Below are positions 11,718 to 24,170 of a stretch of 64,000 bases of DNA, piece after piece (the stretch's first letter is position 1; the number at the start of each line of letters is the position of its first letter). The notes beneath the pieces are model-generated. The model was given only the letters and a program-made list of their open reading frames with translations. It did no database searches and was not told where the DNA came from. The position numbers and the translations under genes were made by a program. The DNA comes from Isoetes taiwanensis. Lineage: Eukaryota > Streptophyta > Lycopodiopsida > Isoetales > Isoetaceae. The stretch lies in NCBI GenBank assembly GCA_021234155.1, contig JAJEKV010000390.1, positions 62,001-126,000 on the forward strand, given 5' to 3'.

Positions 11718-14700
11718 TCATGGCTTCATCTTATAGTACATAAGTGGCCAACCATCCTTCATGTAGAATTTGAAGACGAGATGTTCTAAAGTACTGTACA
11801 AATGGTCCTTCTTGTCAGGGGTATGGCCTTTCACGAATTCCTTCCAATTAGGTACCTCGGTTACAAGGTATGTTGCAAGAGCAATAGTACAACACACTGC
11901 ATTTGATCTCCTCAAAAGAATCGAGTAGTTTTCAAATCGAGCATCTATGTCATTATCGATATGTCCAACAATCATAAACCCTAACTGCATCTGATCGAAG
12001 ACATCTAACCAAACAAGATATGACAAGTATGAGAACAAATATATGTTCTTGTTTTGACCCAAGCAATTATGTAGCTGAAAGTAAAGCTTCTTTGATAATT
12101 TCTTTAGCTCCATAGCTCCTTTATAAGGAGCTAGAAAATCATTTCTAGTGTCATTGAGTTATTTTTGTTCTCAACACCCCAGTGTTTAAAATGGTTGCAC
12201 CCAGTAGCATTTTGGTTCTCTGTCATTCTCAGATGGCCCCAATTGTCTTCAGAGGCATTCTCCATTGTTTTTAAGGCACTATTCAAGGAGCCAACATGAA
12301 AGATAGAATCACCAAGCCAGAAATGTAACAAGAAATGGCCCAAGGCACCAATACCATGATCATGCATTAATGCACCTATAAAGTATCATGTATCATGTTT
12401 GATCATCTATGTTATCATGTATAATGGTCAAAGATTACTTTGGAGACTTATGCAGTAATGCCCTCCAGGATCAGTACAAACTTTTATATGAAATTTGAGC
12501 TGTCGTGTGTGCTTTTCTTTCTATCGCAAATTCTCGTCTTTCATTTTCTTGATTACAATGCAGTTATTACACTTTAAAAATGCTACCCTCTTAACGATTG
12601 CAACATCGAAATGGTTCTCTTTTCAACCATATAGAAAGGATGAAAGAGATATATGTTTGCCTGTCATCTCTGTAGTAATATCTATCTCTTGATGTATATC
12701 TTTTTTAGTTAACATGGAAGGTAGCCTCTTAAATATTTTCTCTGATACCCTCATCGATAACTTAAGCAATGTGGCATGGTCTCTGCATTTGCATTTATAT
12801 ACATAGATAACACAGCATGCTCAGCTAATGTGTAAGATCTTGTTTTCGTAGATCTGCGATTTCTATGCTTAGCAATTCTATGACCATCCAAAAAGAGCTT
12901 TTCCATTTGTAGAATGTGGTAGTCGATATGCCTTATGCCATGCCTTCAGACACGCTTTCTTGTTATTCGATATGTGTTTCTTCACATGACCATCTCTGAA
13001 TAGAGATCTAGCATGTTATATGCAAATGTTATGCAATCCGAACATTTCATGTTCCAGTAAAAGGTTCTCAGTTGTGCGAATTCTTTTGCTGTGAAATTAG
13101 CACATCATCTTTTCAGACAACACAATGATGACCTGAAGTGTAAACTAGTTGTTGCAGTTGTTTTTTTTTTTTTTTTTGCACATTTAGTCTGGGTATGAGG
13201 TGCCCTAGATCTCCAGCTAACTATCTTGTAAGATCTTTTTTTACTGGGTCAACTTCGGCTTCATGGCATATGGCTCAATCTCTATGTCTTTCTTTCTGAT
13301 TGCTTTAACTAGTTTAGACACAAGAACATTCTCAATAAGCACTAATGATATTTGCCATTTGGCTAGGTCATGCATCTGTGGCATTTTTGCGCAGGCTTGG
13401 CAAAGCATAGAAATCTTTTCAGGCATGGGAGACGGGTTCATAATAGTAGCAACTAACCAGTCTTCACCCAATTTCATGTCACCTATGTCATGATTTAGAC
13501 CCTGAAAAAATGATGGCTCCAGTTTAAGGCATATTGTGGCAATCATATAACAAAGTGCATCTCTTCTCTACAAGCTCATCTCTAGAGATTCCTTGTGTTA
13601 AAGTATTCTTTTCATTCTCCAATGTATCTTTTCATCTATCTTGTTAATTTATGCATTTTATCTGTCATGGAAGGGTGCAAACATCTTTGTATTAACAAGC
13701 AAATTCTTGATATCCTCCTTCGGCCAAAGAATAAGACCACCCATAGTTTCTGCAAGGGTTGTCATCTCTTGTTCATGATATAGTAAAGGGAGTTGCCCGT
13801 CAAATACTTTCACAATCAAAACAATGACCAGTCCCTCTGACACAACCTGTACTCTTCCTCCAGATACTTGATTTCTTTGCAGGAAAGGCACCGACAAACC
13901 CTCCATCTTGCACAAAGAAATGCTTGTCAAGATCACAACCGCGAACCTTAGCAGTACAAAAATTGCAAAGCCCATGCTTTTGATACATAATGGACACGAT
14001 TGCAATCGCGACTTAGCTCAACACTATATTTTCCCTATGCTATCACCACCTACATGTAATGCTATTGATGTTCTATCACATTCCATGCATCCCTAGCTCT
14101 TTTGTGTACTAGACGCCAATGTGACTTAAATTTCTTAAACAACCAACTAGCCAACTAACTTACCGAATAATGATCAAAAGGAAAGTTGCAATGTTTCTTT
14201 TGAGTTAGCGATGGTTCCCTATTGCAAACGCTAAAATACAACATTTGTAGTCAAGATAAAGAGCGGACGAGCTGAAATAATACTTAGACATCTACATTTC
14301 TAAGGAAAACATCATTTATAATCAAGATAAAGAGTAAAGAGCTAAAAACATATTATTCTTGCACTGCGACTTGGATAGCCGCACACATGTGAACTACCCA
14401 CGAAAAATAAAGGGAAAATCCAATTATATCATTTGGACCCCAAAACAAATACAATGCTAATAGATGAGTGGCTGATGTACCTACCGAAAAGCTTATCAGG
14501 GATTAAAACCCAGCCCTTCGGTTTTCGAGGAAAAACCTAGTGATAAGCCTTGACGGGGGGCTTAGACAAGCGTAAGGCATAGAATCGCTCCCAAAACCCA
14601 GCGCATGGAGAAGTCAAAGCGGATGGCGCCGCCAACCCTTTGTGCACGCACATCACCAACAACAAACGAAATATACCAAAGAATAGCATCACCGGTGGGT

Positions 14701-15400
14701 GGAAAAAAGCATCACCCACCGGGTGGAAAACATGATAAAGCGTAACTTGTACAAAATATAATAAACAAAGAAGGGGGAGGGTGGGTTCAAAGAGAATAAG
14801 GTATCACTGCTGAGAGAAGAGGAAGCGCCGATGAAACGTCGATGAAGAACTCTGCAATAAGTAGCAAACGCCCAACCTGATGAACGGCCCAAAACGCATG
14901 CGATGCATGCATGCAATGCATGCATGCTCGTCTTGAGCAAGAATGCCGATTCGCTACGCGAATCGACGACAAACACTTTCATTTCCAAGAAAAACAACAT
15001 TTGTAAGTAAAGGAGTTGGAAACATAAAACACCTTCATTTCCAAGATAAGCATCATTTTGTAATCAAGATAAAAAGAGAATGGGTGAGATCATTGATAGC
15101 ATCCAAATTGTTTTATATTTCCCAGATTTGGGGTTAGCCTCTGTATAGGATTCCTAAATACTTTACAGATTCAACCCCTCGCATTTTCAAAATACCAGTA
15201 GGAAACGTTGATGCCCTTGAATTGGAGGACAATAAGTTGATTCTCTGCACAAATTCAATGCGCTGCGCAAGCCGGTCTTGAAGCATCTTTTCCTTGTAAA
15301 TGAATTTGCTTTTCGTTCTCTTCTCTTCTGCCAGAGTACTCAAGTGATTTTTGATCACCCTCGAATAGGTATTATGCAAATTCAACGCGCTTGTTTGCAA
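11718..15400 (-). pseudogene. Transposase-like gene of the tandem unit: coiled coil, DUF8039-like and DUF7869-like segments (copy A)
   Basis: Read on the minus strand, four open segments line up in a plausible order. 15400-15134 is Lys/Glu-rich and coiled-coil-like (KMLQDRLAQRIEFVQRI). 14005-13658 contains KVFDGQLPLLYHEQEM and LAETMGGLILW, resembling the second half of the plant DUF8039 domain. 13546-13241 is unrecognised. 12367-11718 contains LHNCLGQNKNIYLFSYLSYL followed by FMIVGHIDNDIDARF, which fits the DUF7869 pattern (DN..xENKN...GHTHEDID..F) seen in plant transposon-like proteins and probably related to RNase H/DDE folds. A frame change lies near 12130 and the DN aspartate is changed to HN, so I call it broken. 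The family name is from memory, and intron borders were not resolved. The 14356-14970 insertion falls between its first two segments. Confidence 0.5.
14356..14970 (+). mobile_element. Hairpin-ended element X, inserted without target duplication
   Basis: Copies B (near 17303) and C (near 23633) read ACATATTAAACACTTTC, giving the empty site. Copy A has about 615 bp inserted there with at most one duplicated A. The 5' end TTCTTGC is repeated inverted as GCAAGAA at about 14936-14942, followed by the perfect hairpin CGATTCGCTACGCGAATCG (14947-14965) and then only ACGAC before the flank. Inside are a larger hairpin (14491-14548) and two CATCACC...GGTGGAAAA palindromes (14685-14731). The same architecture recurs at 33651-39716. 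Lack of a target duplication plus the 3' hairpin and asymmetric terminal inverted repeats resembles rolling-circle (Helentron/Helitron2-type) elements. No coding capacity. Confidence 0.65.
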
Positions 15401-15709
15401 ATTCGAATTGGGAATGTGCTTAGTCCTCCGAGTGCGCGAATTTTAGTTTTGCATTTGAAATTAGGTATCCAAATGGGGCCATATGTGGAATGTCAATTAA
15501 CTAGTAGAAAGGAATGTACAATATTCTATGGATTTATTGTGAGTTCAATTGCAGGCAGTTAGACGTAACATCAGGGTACAATTTTTGAAAGAAGATGTAT
15601 ACGTAGTGTACGACATACTATCCATATAAGTTGAATTTTGCACGTCCTGAGGAGCTACCATTAATAATGTCGGAAGTCATTATGACCGCTAGCTATAAAT
15701 TTTTATTGT

Positions 15710-18030
15710 CGGCCGGAAAGTTTTAGGGCCAGCACCATTAATAATGATGGTAGTCATTACGCCCCCGCCGAGAATTTTTTTAGGATGGCATTTCAGGTTA
15801 TGACGACATTAATAATGACGGCTCCAAATTCCTATATAATCAAATTGCTGTGACCTGGCTGAAAAATTTCAGTGCCTTCGAGCAGTCCAATGCCTTTGAG
15901 TAATTTTTTCTGCCTGCTATTTTTCAGCATTTTCAGAATTTCTTAGCGTCCATGTTTTGATGGCATTAGAGCAGGTATTTTCCGTGATTTGTTTTAGCTC
16001 TTGCTTTTGTTAGCACTTCTATTATTTTCATAGCTTAGCTTTTGTGCTCAGCAAGATCGCGGGAGCATGCTGATGACTAGAATATGCCTTAGAGTTATCT
16101 TGCTTTGCTCTTGAAAGAATACTACGATCTTCTAACTTCCCTGGTCCTATAAGCTAGATGTCTTAATCAGCTAGATGTCCTATAAGCTAGATGCATTTAG
16201 ACAATTTATTTCTTCATCTCGCACTACCATTTGCTATCTGGGTTTGCAGCATTGCATTTATTACGAAGGCTAAGCATGGAGCTCACGAGGATTATAACGC
16301 CTCTTCTTATTGAAAATGGTGCATGGAGATTGCACATGCCATCCCACATATAAAAAGTGATCGTCCTAAAGGTCTGTGCTTATTTCGAAGGACAAGAAAG
16401 GCATTGGAGGACGTCGAGCAGATCGACATAGTGGTGTCAATATGGGAAGTGGGAAGGGACAAAGAACAATGCTCAGGATGCTACCATATGTAACGTGGAG
16501 GATATGCAACATCTCCAATTCCTAGAATATATTTTCAAGTGGAGAAACTATGGCTCTTAAATGATGATTGCTAGCAAAATGAATAAGCTAGCTATTGGGA
16601 AGAACAACCCTACTAGCGCCACATATCTGTCATGGGAGGGTGCAAACATCTTTGTATTAACAAGCAAATCCTTGATATCCTCTTTCGACCAAAGAATAAG
16701 ACCACCCATAGTTTCTGCAAGGGTTATCATCTCTTGTTCATGATATAGTAAAGGGAGTTGCCCGTCAAACACTTTCCCAATCAAAACAATGACCAGTCCC
16801 TCTGACACAACCTATACTCTTCCTCCAGCTACTTGATTTCTTCGCAGGAAAGGCACCGGCAAACCCTCCATCTTGCACAAAGAAATGCTTGTCAAGATCA
16901 CAACCGCGAACCTTAGCAGTACAAAAATTGCACAGCCCATGCGTTTGATATATAATGGACACGGTTGCAATCGCGACTTAGCTCAATACTTTATTTGCCC
17001 TATGCTATCACCACTTACATGTAATGCTATTGATGTTCTATCACATTCCATGCATCCCTAGCTCTTTTGTGTACTAGACGCCAATGTGACTTAAACTTCT
17101 TAAACAACCAACTAGACAACTAACTTACCGAATAATGATCAAAAGGAAATCTGCAACATTACTTTTGAGTTAGCGATGGTTCCCTATTGTAGACGCTAAA
17201 ATACAACATTTGTAGTCAAGATAAAGAGTGGACAGACACCTACATTTCTAAGGAAAACATCATTTATAATCAAGATAAAGAGTAAAGAGCTAAAAACATA
17301 TTAAACACTTTCATTTCCAAGAAAAACAACATTTGTAAGTAAAGGAGCTGGAAACATAAAACACCTTCATTTCCAAGATAAGCATCATTTTGTAATCAAG
17401 ATAAAAAGAGAATGGGTGAGATCATTGATAGCATCCAAATTGTTTTATATTTCCCAGATTTGGGGTTAGCCTCTGTATAGGATTCCTAAATACTTTACAG
17501 ATTCAACCACTCACATTTTCAAAATACTAGTAGGAAACGTTGATGCCCTTGAATTGGAGGACAATAAGTTGATTCTCTGCACAAATTCAATGCGCTGCGC
17601 AATCCGGTCTTGAAGCATCTTTGCCTTGTAAATGAATTTGCTTTTCGTTCTCTTCTATTCTGCCAGAGTAAAGTTCTTTTTGATCACCCTCGAATAGGTA
17701 TTATGCAAATTCAAAGCGCTTGTTTGCAAATTCAAATTGGGAATGTGCTTAGTTCTCCGAGTGCGCGAATTTTAGTTTTGCATTTGAAATTAGGTATCCA
17801 AATGGGGCCATATGTGGAATGTCAATTAACTAGTAGAAAGGACTGTACAATATTCTATGGGTTTATTGTGAGTTCAATTGCAGGCAGCTAGACGTAACAT
17901 CAGGGTACAATTTTTGAAAGAAGATGTATACGCAGTGTACGACATACTATCCATATAAGTTGAATTTTGCACGTCCTGAGGAGCTACCATTAATAATGCC
18001 GGAGGTCATTATGACCGCTGGCTAGAAATT
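15710..18030. repeat. Tandem unit copy B, internal-deletion derivative (2.3 kb)
   Basis: Both ends match copies A and C, but near 16617 the sequence jumps from the plus-strand region ('ctactagcgcc') directly to the DUF8039-like part of the minus-strand gene ('tctgtcatgggagg'). This removes about 4.2 kb, including the DUF7869-like part. A short extra phrase duplicating 'tataagctagatg' lies near 16150-16190. It still contains the coiled-coil segment, where 'gccagagtaaagttc' shows a small deletion and frame shift relative to A. Confidence 0.8.
16557..17800 (-). pseudogene. Truncated copy of the transposase-like gene (copy B)
   Basis: The DUF8039-like segment (16808-16640, KVFDGQLPLLYHEQEM) and the coiled-coil segment remain. 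The following 13.2-kb-like and DUF7869-like segments are missing because of the internal deletion of copy B. It has no catalytic part and cannot act alone. Confidence 0.5.
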
Positions 18031-19274
18031 TTTATTGTCAGCCGGAAAGTTTTAGGGCCAGCACCAGTAATAATGATGGTAGTCATTACGTCCCCGCCGA
18101 GAATTTTTTTAGGATGTCATTTCAGATTATAACGACATTAATAATGACGGCTCCAAATTCCTATATAATCAGATTGCCGTGACCTGGCTGAAAAATTCCA
18201 GCGCCTTCGAGCAGTCCAATGCCTTCGAGTAATTTTTTCTGCCCGCTATTTTTCGGCATTTTCGGAATTTTTTAGCGTCCATGTTTTGATGGCATTAGAG
18301 CAGGTATTTTCCGTGATTTGTTTTAGCTCTTGCTTTTCTTAGCACTTCTATTGTCTTCATAGCTTAGCTTTTGTGCTCAGCAAGATCGCGGGAGCCTGCT
18401 GATGACTAGAATATGCCTTAGAATTATCTTGCTTTGCTTTTGGAAGGATACTACGATGTTCTGACTTCCCTGGTCCTATAAGCTAGATGTCTTAATAATA
18501 TAATTGCCAAGAAAACCACTCGCAAGGATCACGACTGCAACTATTTGAAGCATTTAGACAATTTATTTATTTATTTTTTATTTTATTTTTTTTTCATCTC
18601 GCACTATCATTTGTTATCTGAATTTGCAGCATTGCATTTATTACGAAGGCCAAGTATGGAGCTCACGAGGATTATAACGCCATCTTCTGATTGAAAATGG
18701 TGCATGGAGATTGCACATGCCATCCCACATATAAAAAGTGATCGTCCTAGAGGTGCTCAGGCTTATTTCAAGGACAAGAAAGGCATTGGAGGACGCCGAG
18801 CGATCGACATAGTGGTGTCAATATGGGAAGTGGAAAGGGACAAAGAACAATGCTCAGGATGCCACCATATGTAGCGTGGAGGATATACAACATCTCCAAT
18901 TCCTAGAATATATTTTCAAGTGGAGAAACTATGACTCTTCCATGACGATTGCTAGCAAAATGAATAAGCTAGCTATTGGGAAGAACAACCCTACTAGCGC
19001 CAAAAGTTATAGTTGGATTTTGCCATCATATGAGTCATTGGAAATATCTGGTATCAATAGTGGTAACATGAACTTGTTAGGTTCTCTATCTGCAGAAAGG
19101 GAGTGTCTAGCGACAAGAAGCTGAAGCTGTACTTTAAAAGGCTAAGCGAGATGAGAAGATGCCTTCTCGGATGGACACGAATTGGATGAGAGCAGTGGCC
19201 AAGAAAAGACTAGTGAAAACTATAGTCGGCTTGATTGAGCCCTCAGAGGGCAAGGGCGAAGATGTCGTGCCAAC

Positions 19275-19867
19275 CATGGAATAATTTAAGGGCTAAACTT
19301 AGCTATTTGGCGATTTTTTAGCATATTTTCAAAAAAAATTGGCTAAAGTAAATGGAAAAAACTGGGAAAAAAATTATAATTCTAGCTTAACTTTTTTCGG
19401 GACTGTGCCAACCCTGGAGCTCTTTAGCCAAATGCTAGAAAGTAAGAGAGTGAAATTTTCTATTGTTTAGCTAAACCATAGAAACTTTTGGAATGAATTT
19501 CGGGCTAGTTTAGCTAAATCATTCTAGTTTATATGAAATATATGATTAGTAGTTTAGTTTCTAGCATTATGAATGTGTTTGAGTTCAAGACTTTGCTAAT
19601 TAGCATTGTTTTAGAATGTTTTCACAAAGAAAATGACTAATATATTGAAAAAAAAGTATAGTAATTTGGCTTAATATTTTCTGTTGGCCACACCATAGAA
19701 ATTTTTGGCATGATGTTTGGGTTAGTTTAGCTAAATGCTAGAAAGTATGAGAGGAAAAATGTGTACAGTTTAGCTAAACCACAGAAAGTTTTGGGATTAA
19801 TATCGAGCAAGTTTAGCTAAAGTCATTCTGGCTAATAAGAAATATGCAATTAGTAATTTATTCCCTG
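19275..19867. mobile_element. hAT-type non-autonomous element (MITE) with 8-bp target duplication
   Basis: Copy D reads GTGCCAGCTTCC here without interruption. In copy C the sequence GTGCCAAC occurs at 19267-19274 and again at 19868-19875, flanking an insert that starts CATGGAATAATTTAAG and ends AATTTATTCCCTG. The ends are inverted copies (CAKGGAATAAWTTA). An 8-bp duplication and CA-GGG-type terminal repeats are the hallmarks of the hAT superfamily. The interior is AT-rich with many TTTAGCTAAA-like palindromes and no coding frame. Confidence 0.8.
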
Positions 19868-19991
19868 GTGCCAACTTCCTTAGGGGATCCTTCTATTGTA
19901 GTAACTCCTCGCATTATTACTTGTAGTAACTTCTCCCATTACTGAAAACACCATTTCGAAGAAAACCTCCACCTCCTTAACCCCTCCATCC

Positions 19992-20312
19992 ATGACAACC
20001 ATTTTCTCTTCCAATGCAGTCACTATGCCAAATGTAAAATGTTTTTATCTGCTTGGTGTGAATTGGTTTCTGAAGGTCTTGATGTTTTATTTTGTGAACC
20101 AGCTTCTGCTAATTCAATACAGACCACGCTGCAATGACCATGTGCAAACACTGATTAAGAGCTTCAAAACTTATCCAACTAAAGTGCTGACTCCTGCCGA
20201 CATCGTTCTGTTCGAGCTGATTATAAGGTATTTAATTTTAATCTATTATAAAAAACACTTATTGCGGTCATTCCTAATGTGCATTACTTCAAAATTTAGA
20301 AAGGTCACATAG
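19992..20312 (+). CDS. Conserved 106-aa open frame of the tandem unit, unknown function (copy C)
   Basis: Counterpart of the frame at 10652-10972, still open over its full length with few changes (for example HVQTLIKSFKTYPTK). Function unknown. It may be an exon of a unit-encoded plus-strand gene. Staying open in two copies is suggestive only, since the copies are closely related. Confidence 0.25.
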   Translation: MTTIFSSNAVTMPNVKCFYLLGVNWFLKVLMFYFVNQLLLIQYRPRCNDHVQTLIKSFKTYPTKVLTPADIVLFELIIRYLILIYYKKHLLRSFLMCITSKFRKVT

Positions 20313-21216
20313 ACGACGCCAGAGGAAATTGTCGAAAAAAAATTCTATATAATTTCTGATAGCCACAGTATTTTCTGCACAAAACTTTTGCTCGCTTGTT
20401 GGTAAACTGGAGGAATAACTAGAGTTTGCTAAGGCCTATGTAAGAAGAAGAATTAGGGCATTGAAGGGGATTCTACGGATAATGAGTACATTGAGTTGAA
20501 TTTTTGATGCAATGACATAATTGCAAATACTGTATACAAAGAGCCTCTTAATCGAGAAGCTCAAATAACTGTCATTAGCACAAAGATCTCAAGGACGAGA
20601 AAGAATTCATATCTCTGCAAGAAGGGGTCTGAAAAAAGGTAATGGAGGTGGTCGGCAAGTGGGGTGAACCACAAATTGTTTGATGGAGAGCTCCCAGAGA
20701 AACCACACGAGAAATTCTTAGCAAAACTTGGCTAAGATACTTGCGAGGTACGACGAATGTTATCTCAATCGCTAGATGAAATTCTTGAAGGTAAGGCCTT
20801 TTTGAAAGTGCAACCTAGGTATTCCGGTAGATTTGATGCAAACAAAGGGCAATTGACATTAGGACACTTACATTTATGAGGAGATAACGTATAAACTTTG
20901 CTTCATAGATGGGACTAAAAAATGGCTTAAGAATAAGGATGTAAAAAAACTATCCTATAGGTGACCTGCCATCAACCTGTTAGAGCCAAGTAGCCATCAT
21001 GTGAACCCTAACACATAAAAGGCCAAACCCTAAACCTTAGTTACTTTTGGCTCCACCAGCTTCTGATCCCAGTTCGCGCTCGCAACTCCGATTCAAAGAT
21101 CATCTTCGACAATATAGCTTGCAGCAAGAGCCCCAGAAGTGCACATGCATCAGAGGGAGGAGCAACTACTCCAGAGCACCTGCAATGATGGAGTCTCCAT
21201 AGCAGGAGGCAATTCT

Positions 21217-24130
21217 TCAAGAGCTGTATTTCAAGTAGATATCTATGTCATTATCTATATGTCCAACGATCATAAACCCTAACTGCATCTGATCGAAGAC
21301 ATCTAACCAAACAAGATATGACAAGTATGAGAACAAATATATGTTCTTGTTTTGACCCAAGCAATTATGTTGCTGAAAGTGCTTTTTTGATAATTTCTTT
21401 AGCTCCATAGCTCCCTTGTAAGGAGCTAGAAAATCATTTCTAGTGTCATTGAGTTATTTTTGTTCTCAACACCCCAGTGTTTAAAATGGTTGCACCCAGT
21501 AGCATTTTGGTTCATATGTCATTCTCAGATGGCCCCAACTGTCTTCAGAGGCATTCTCCATTGCTTTTAAGGCACTATTCAAGGAGCCAACATGAAAGTT
21601 AGAATCACTAGGCCAAAAGTGTAACAAATAATGGCCCAAGGCACCAATACCATGATCATGCATTAATGCACCTATAAAGTATCATGTATCATGTTTGATC
21701 ATCCATTTTATCATGTATAATGGTCAAAGATTACTCTGGAGACTTATGCAATAATGCCCTCCAGGATCAGTACAAACTTCTATATGAAATTTGAGCCGTC
21801 ATATGTGCTTTTCTTTCTATCGAAAATTCTCGTCTTTCATTTTCTTAATTACAATGCAGTTATTACACTTTAAAAATGCTACCATCTTAGTGGTTGCAAC
21901 ATCGAAATGGTTCTCTTTTCAACCATATAGAAAGGATGAAAGAGAGATATGTTTGCCTGTCATCTCTGTAACAGTAATATCTATCTCTTGATGTATATCT
22001 TTTTTAGTTAAGATGGAAGGTAGCCTCTTAAATATTTTCTCTAATACCCTCATTGGTAACTTGAGCGATGTGGCATGGCCTCTGTATTTGCATTTATATA
22101 CATAGATAACACAGCATGCTCAGCTAATGTGTAAGATCTTGTTTTCGTAGATCCGCTATTTCTATGTTTAGAAATTCTATGACCATCCAAAAAGAGCTTT
22201 TCCATTTGTAGAATGTGGTAGTCGATATGCTTTATGCCATGCCTTCAGAGACGCTTGCTTGTTATTCGATATGTGTTTCTTCACATGACCATCTCTGAAT
22301 AGAGATCTAGCATGTTATATGCAAAGGTTGTGCAATCCGAACATTTCATGTTCCAGTAAAAGGTTCTCAGTTGTGCAAATTCTTTTGCTGTGAAATCAGC
22401 ACAACATCTTTTTTCAGACAATACAATGATGACCTAAGTGTAAACTAGTTGTTGCAGTCGTTTTTTTTTTTGCAGAGGTGCCCTAGATCTCCAGCTAACT
22501 ATCTTGTAAGATCTTTTTTTACTGGGTCAACTTCTGGCTTCATGGCATATGGCTCAATCTCTACGTCTTTCTTTTTTATTGCTTTAACTAGTTTGGACAC
22601 AAGAACATTCTCAATAAGCACTAATGATATTTGCCATTTGGCTAGGTCATGCATCTGTGGCATTTTTGCGCAGGCTTGGCAAAGCATAGAAATATTTTCA
22701 GGCATGGGAGACGGGTTCATAATAGTAGCAACTAACCAGTCTTCACCCAATTTCATGTCACCTATGTCATGATTTAGACCTGAAAAAAATGATGGCTCCA
22801 GTTTAAGGCATATTGTGGCAATCATATAACAAAGTGCATCTCTTCTCTACAAGCTCATCTCTAGAGATTCCTTGTGTTAAAGTATTCTTTTCATTCTCCA
22901 ATGTATCTTTTCCTCTATCTTGTTAATTTATGCATTTTATCTGTCATGGAAGGGTGCAAACATCTTTGTATTAACAAGCAAATCCTTGATATCCTCCTTC
23001 GACCAAATAATAAGACCACCCATAGTTTCTGCAAGGGTTATCATCTCTTGTTCATGATATAGTAAAGGGAGTTGCCCATCAAACACTTTCCCAATCAAAA
23101 CAATGACCAGTCCCTCTGACACAACCTGTACTCTTCCTCCAGCTACTTGATTTCTTCGTAGGAAAGGCACCGGCAAACCCTCCATCTTGCACAAAGAAAT
23201 GCTTGTCAAGATCACAACCGCGAACCTTAGCAGTACAAAAATTGCACAGCCCATGCATTTGATATATAATGGACACGATTGCAATCGCGATTTAGCTCAA
23301 CACTATATTTGCCCTATGCTATCACCACCTACATGTAATCTATTGATGTTCTATCACATTCCATGCATCCCTAGCTCTTTTGTGTACTAGATGCCAATGT
23401 GACTTAAATTTCTTAAACAACCAACTAGCCAACTAACTTATCGAATAATGATCAAAAGGAAATCTGCAACATTTCTTTTGAGTTAGCGATGGTTCCCTAT
23501 TGCAGGCGCTAAAATACAATATTTGTAGTCAAGATAAAGAGTGGACGAGCTGAAACAATACTTAGACACCTACATTTCTAAGGAAAACATCATTTATAAT
23601 CAAGATAAAGAGTAAAGAGCTAAAAACATATTAAACACTTTCATTTCCAAGAAAAACAACATTTGTAAGTAAAGGAGCTGGAAACATAAAGCACCTTCAT
23701 TTCCAAGATAAGCATCATTTTGTAATCAAGATAAAAAGAGAATGGGTGAGATCATTGATAGCATCCAAATTGTTTTATATTTCCCAGATTTGGGGTTAGC
23801 CTCTGTATAGGATTCCTAAATACTTTACGGATTCAACCACTCACATTTTCAAAATACCAGTAGGAAACGTTGATGCCCTTGAATTGGAGGACAATAAGTT
23901 GATTCTCTGCACAAATTCAATGCGCTGCGCAAGCCGGTCTTGAAGCATCTTTGCCTTATAAATGAATTTGCTTTTCGTTCTCTTCTATTCTGCCAGAGTA
24001 AAGTGCTTTTTGATCACCCTCGAATAGGTATTATGCAAATTTAAAGCGCGTGTTTGCAAATTCGAATTGGGAATGTGCTTAGTCCTCCGAGTGCGTGAAT
24101 TTTAGTTTTGCATTTGAAATTAGGTATCCA
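21217..24130 (-). pseudogene. Transposase-like gene of the tandem unit (copy C), deleted in the DUF7869-like part
   Basis: The segments match those of copy A: coiled coil near 24010-23840, DUF8039-like 23284-22937, unrecognised 22825-22499, and the DUF7869-like piece 21663-21217. A deletion of about 310 bp removes the sequence after 'GHIDNDID', and the coiled-coil segment is frame-shifted. It is clearly inactive. The well preserved 22499-22825 segment (108 aa, including GLNHDIGDMKLGEDWLVATI) has no recognised family. Confidence 0.5.
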
Positions 24131-24170
24131 AATGGGGCCATATGTGGAATGTCAATTAACTAGTAGAAAG

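Larger units (their letters stand above)
8625..15709. repeat. Tandem unit copy A (longest, about 7.1 kb)
   Basis: First of four head-to-tail copies of one unit. Each begins TATTGTCGGCCGGAAAG at 8625, 15710, 18031 (TCAGCC variant) and 26298. Copy A carries the plus-strand short gene region, then the minus-strand transposase-like gene (11718-15400). Two insertions are absent from other copies: 9808-10525 and 14356-14970. Compared with C and D it lacks about 265 bp near 11128. Copies B and C end with a stretch containing CATTAATAATG and GTCATTATGACCGCT just before the next unit starts. Confidence 0.8.

Noticed and set aside
14800-14970. Hammerhead ribozyme (retrozyme) in the hairpin-ended family, because of CCGATGA and CTGATGA phrases
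   Set aside because: The required GAAA and flanking stems are not in the right places in X and are not kept in Y1/Y2.
15655-15715. Canonical Helitron end at the tandem-unit junction (hairpin followed by CTAG)
   Set aside because: The CTAG lies inside the unit, homology runs past it to the next unit head, and the hairpin is AT-rich and imperfect.
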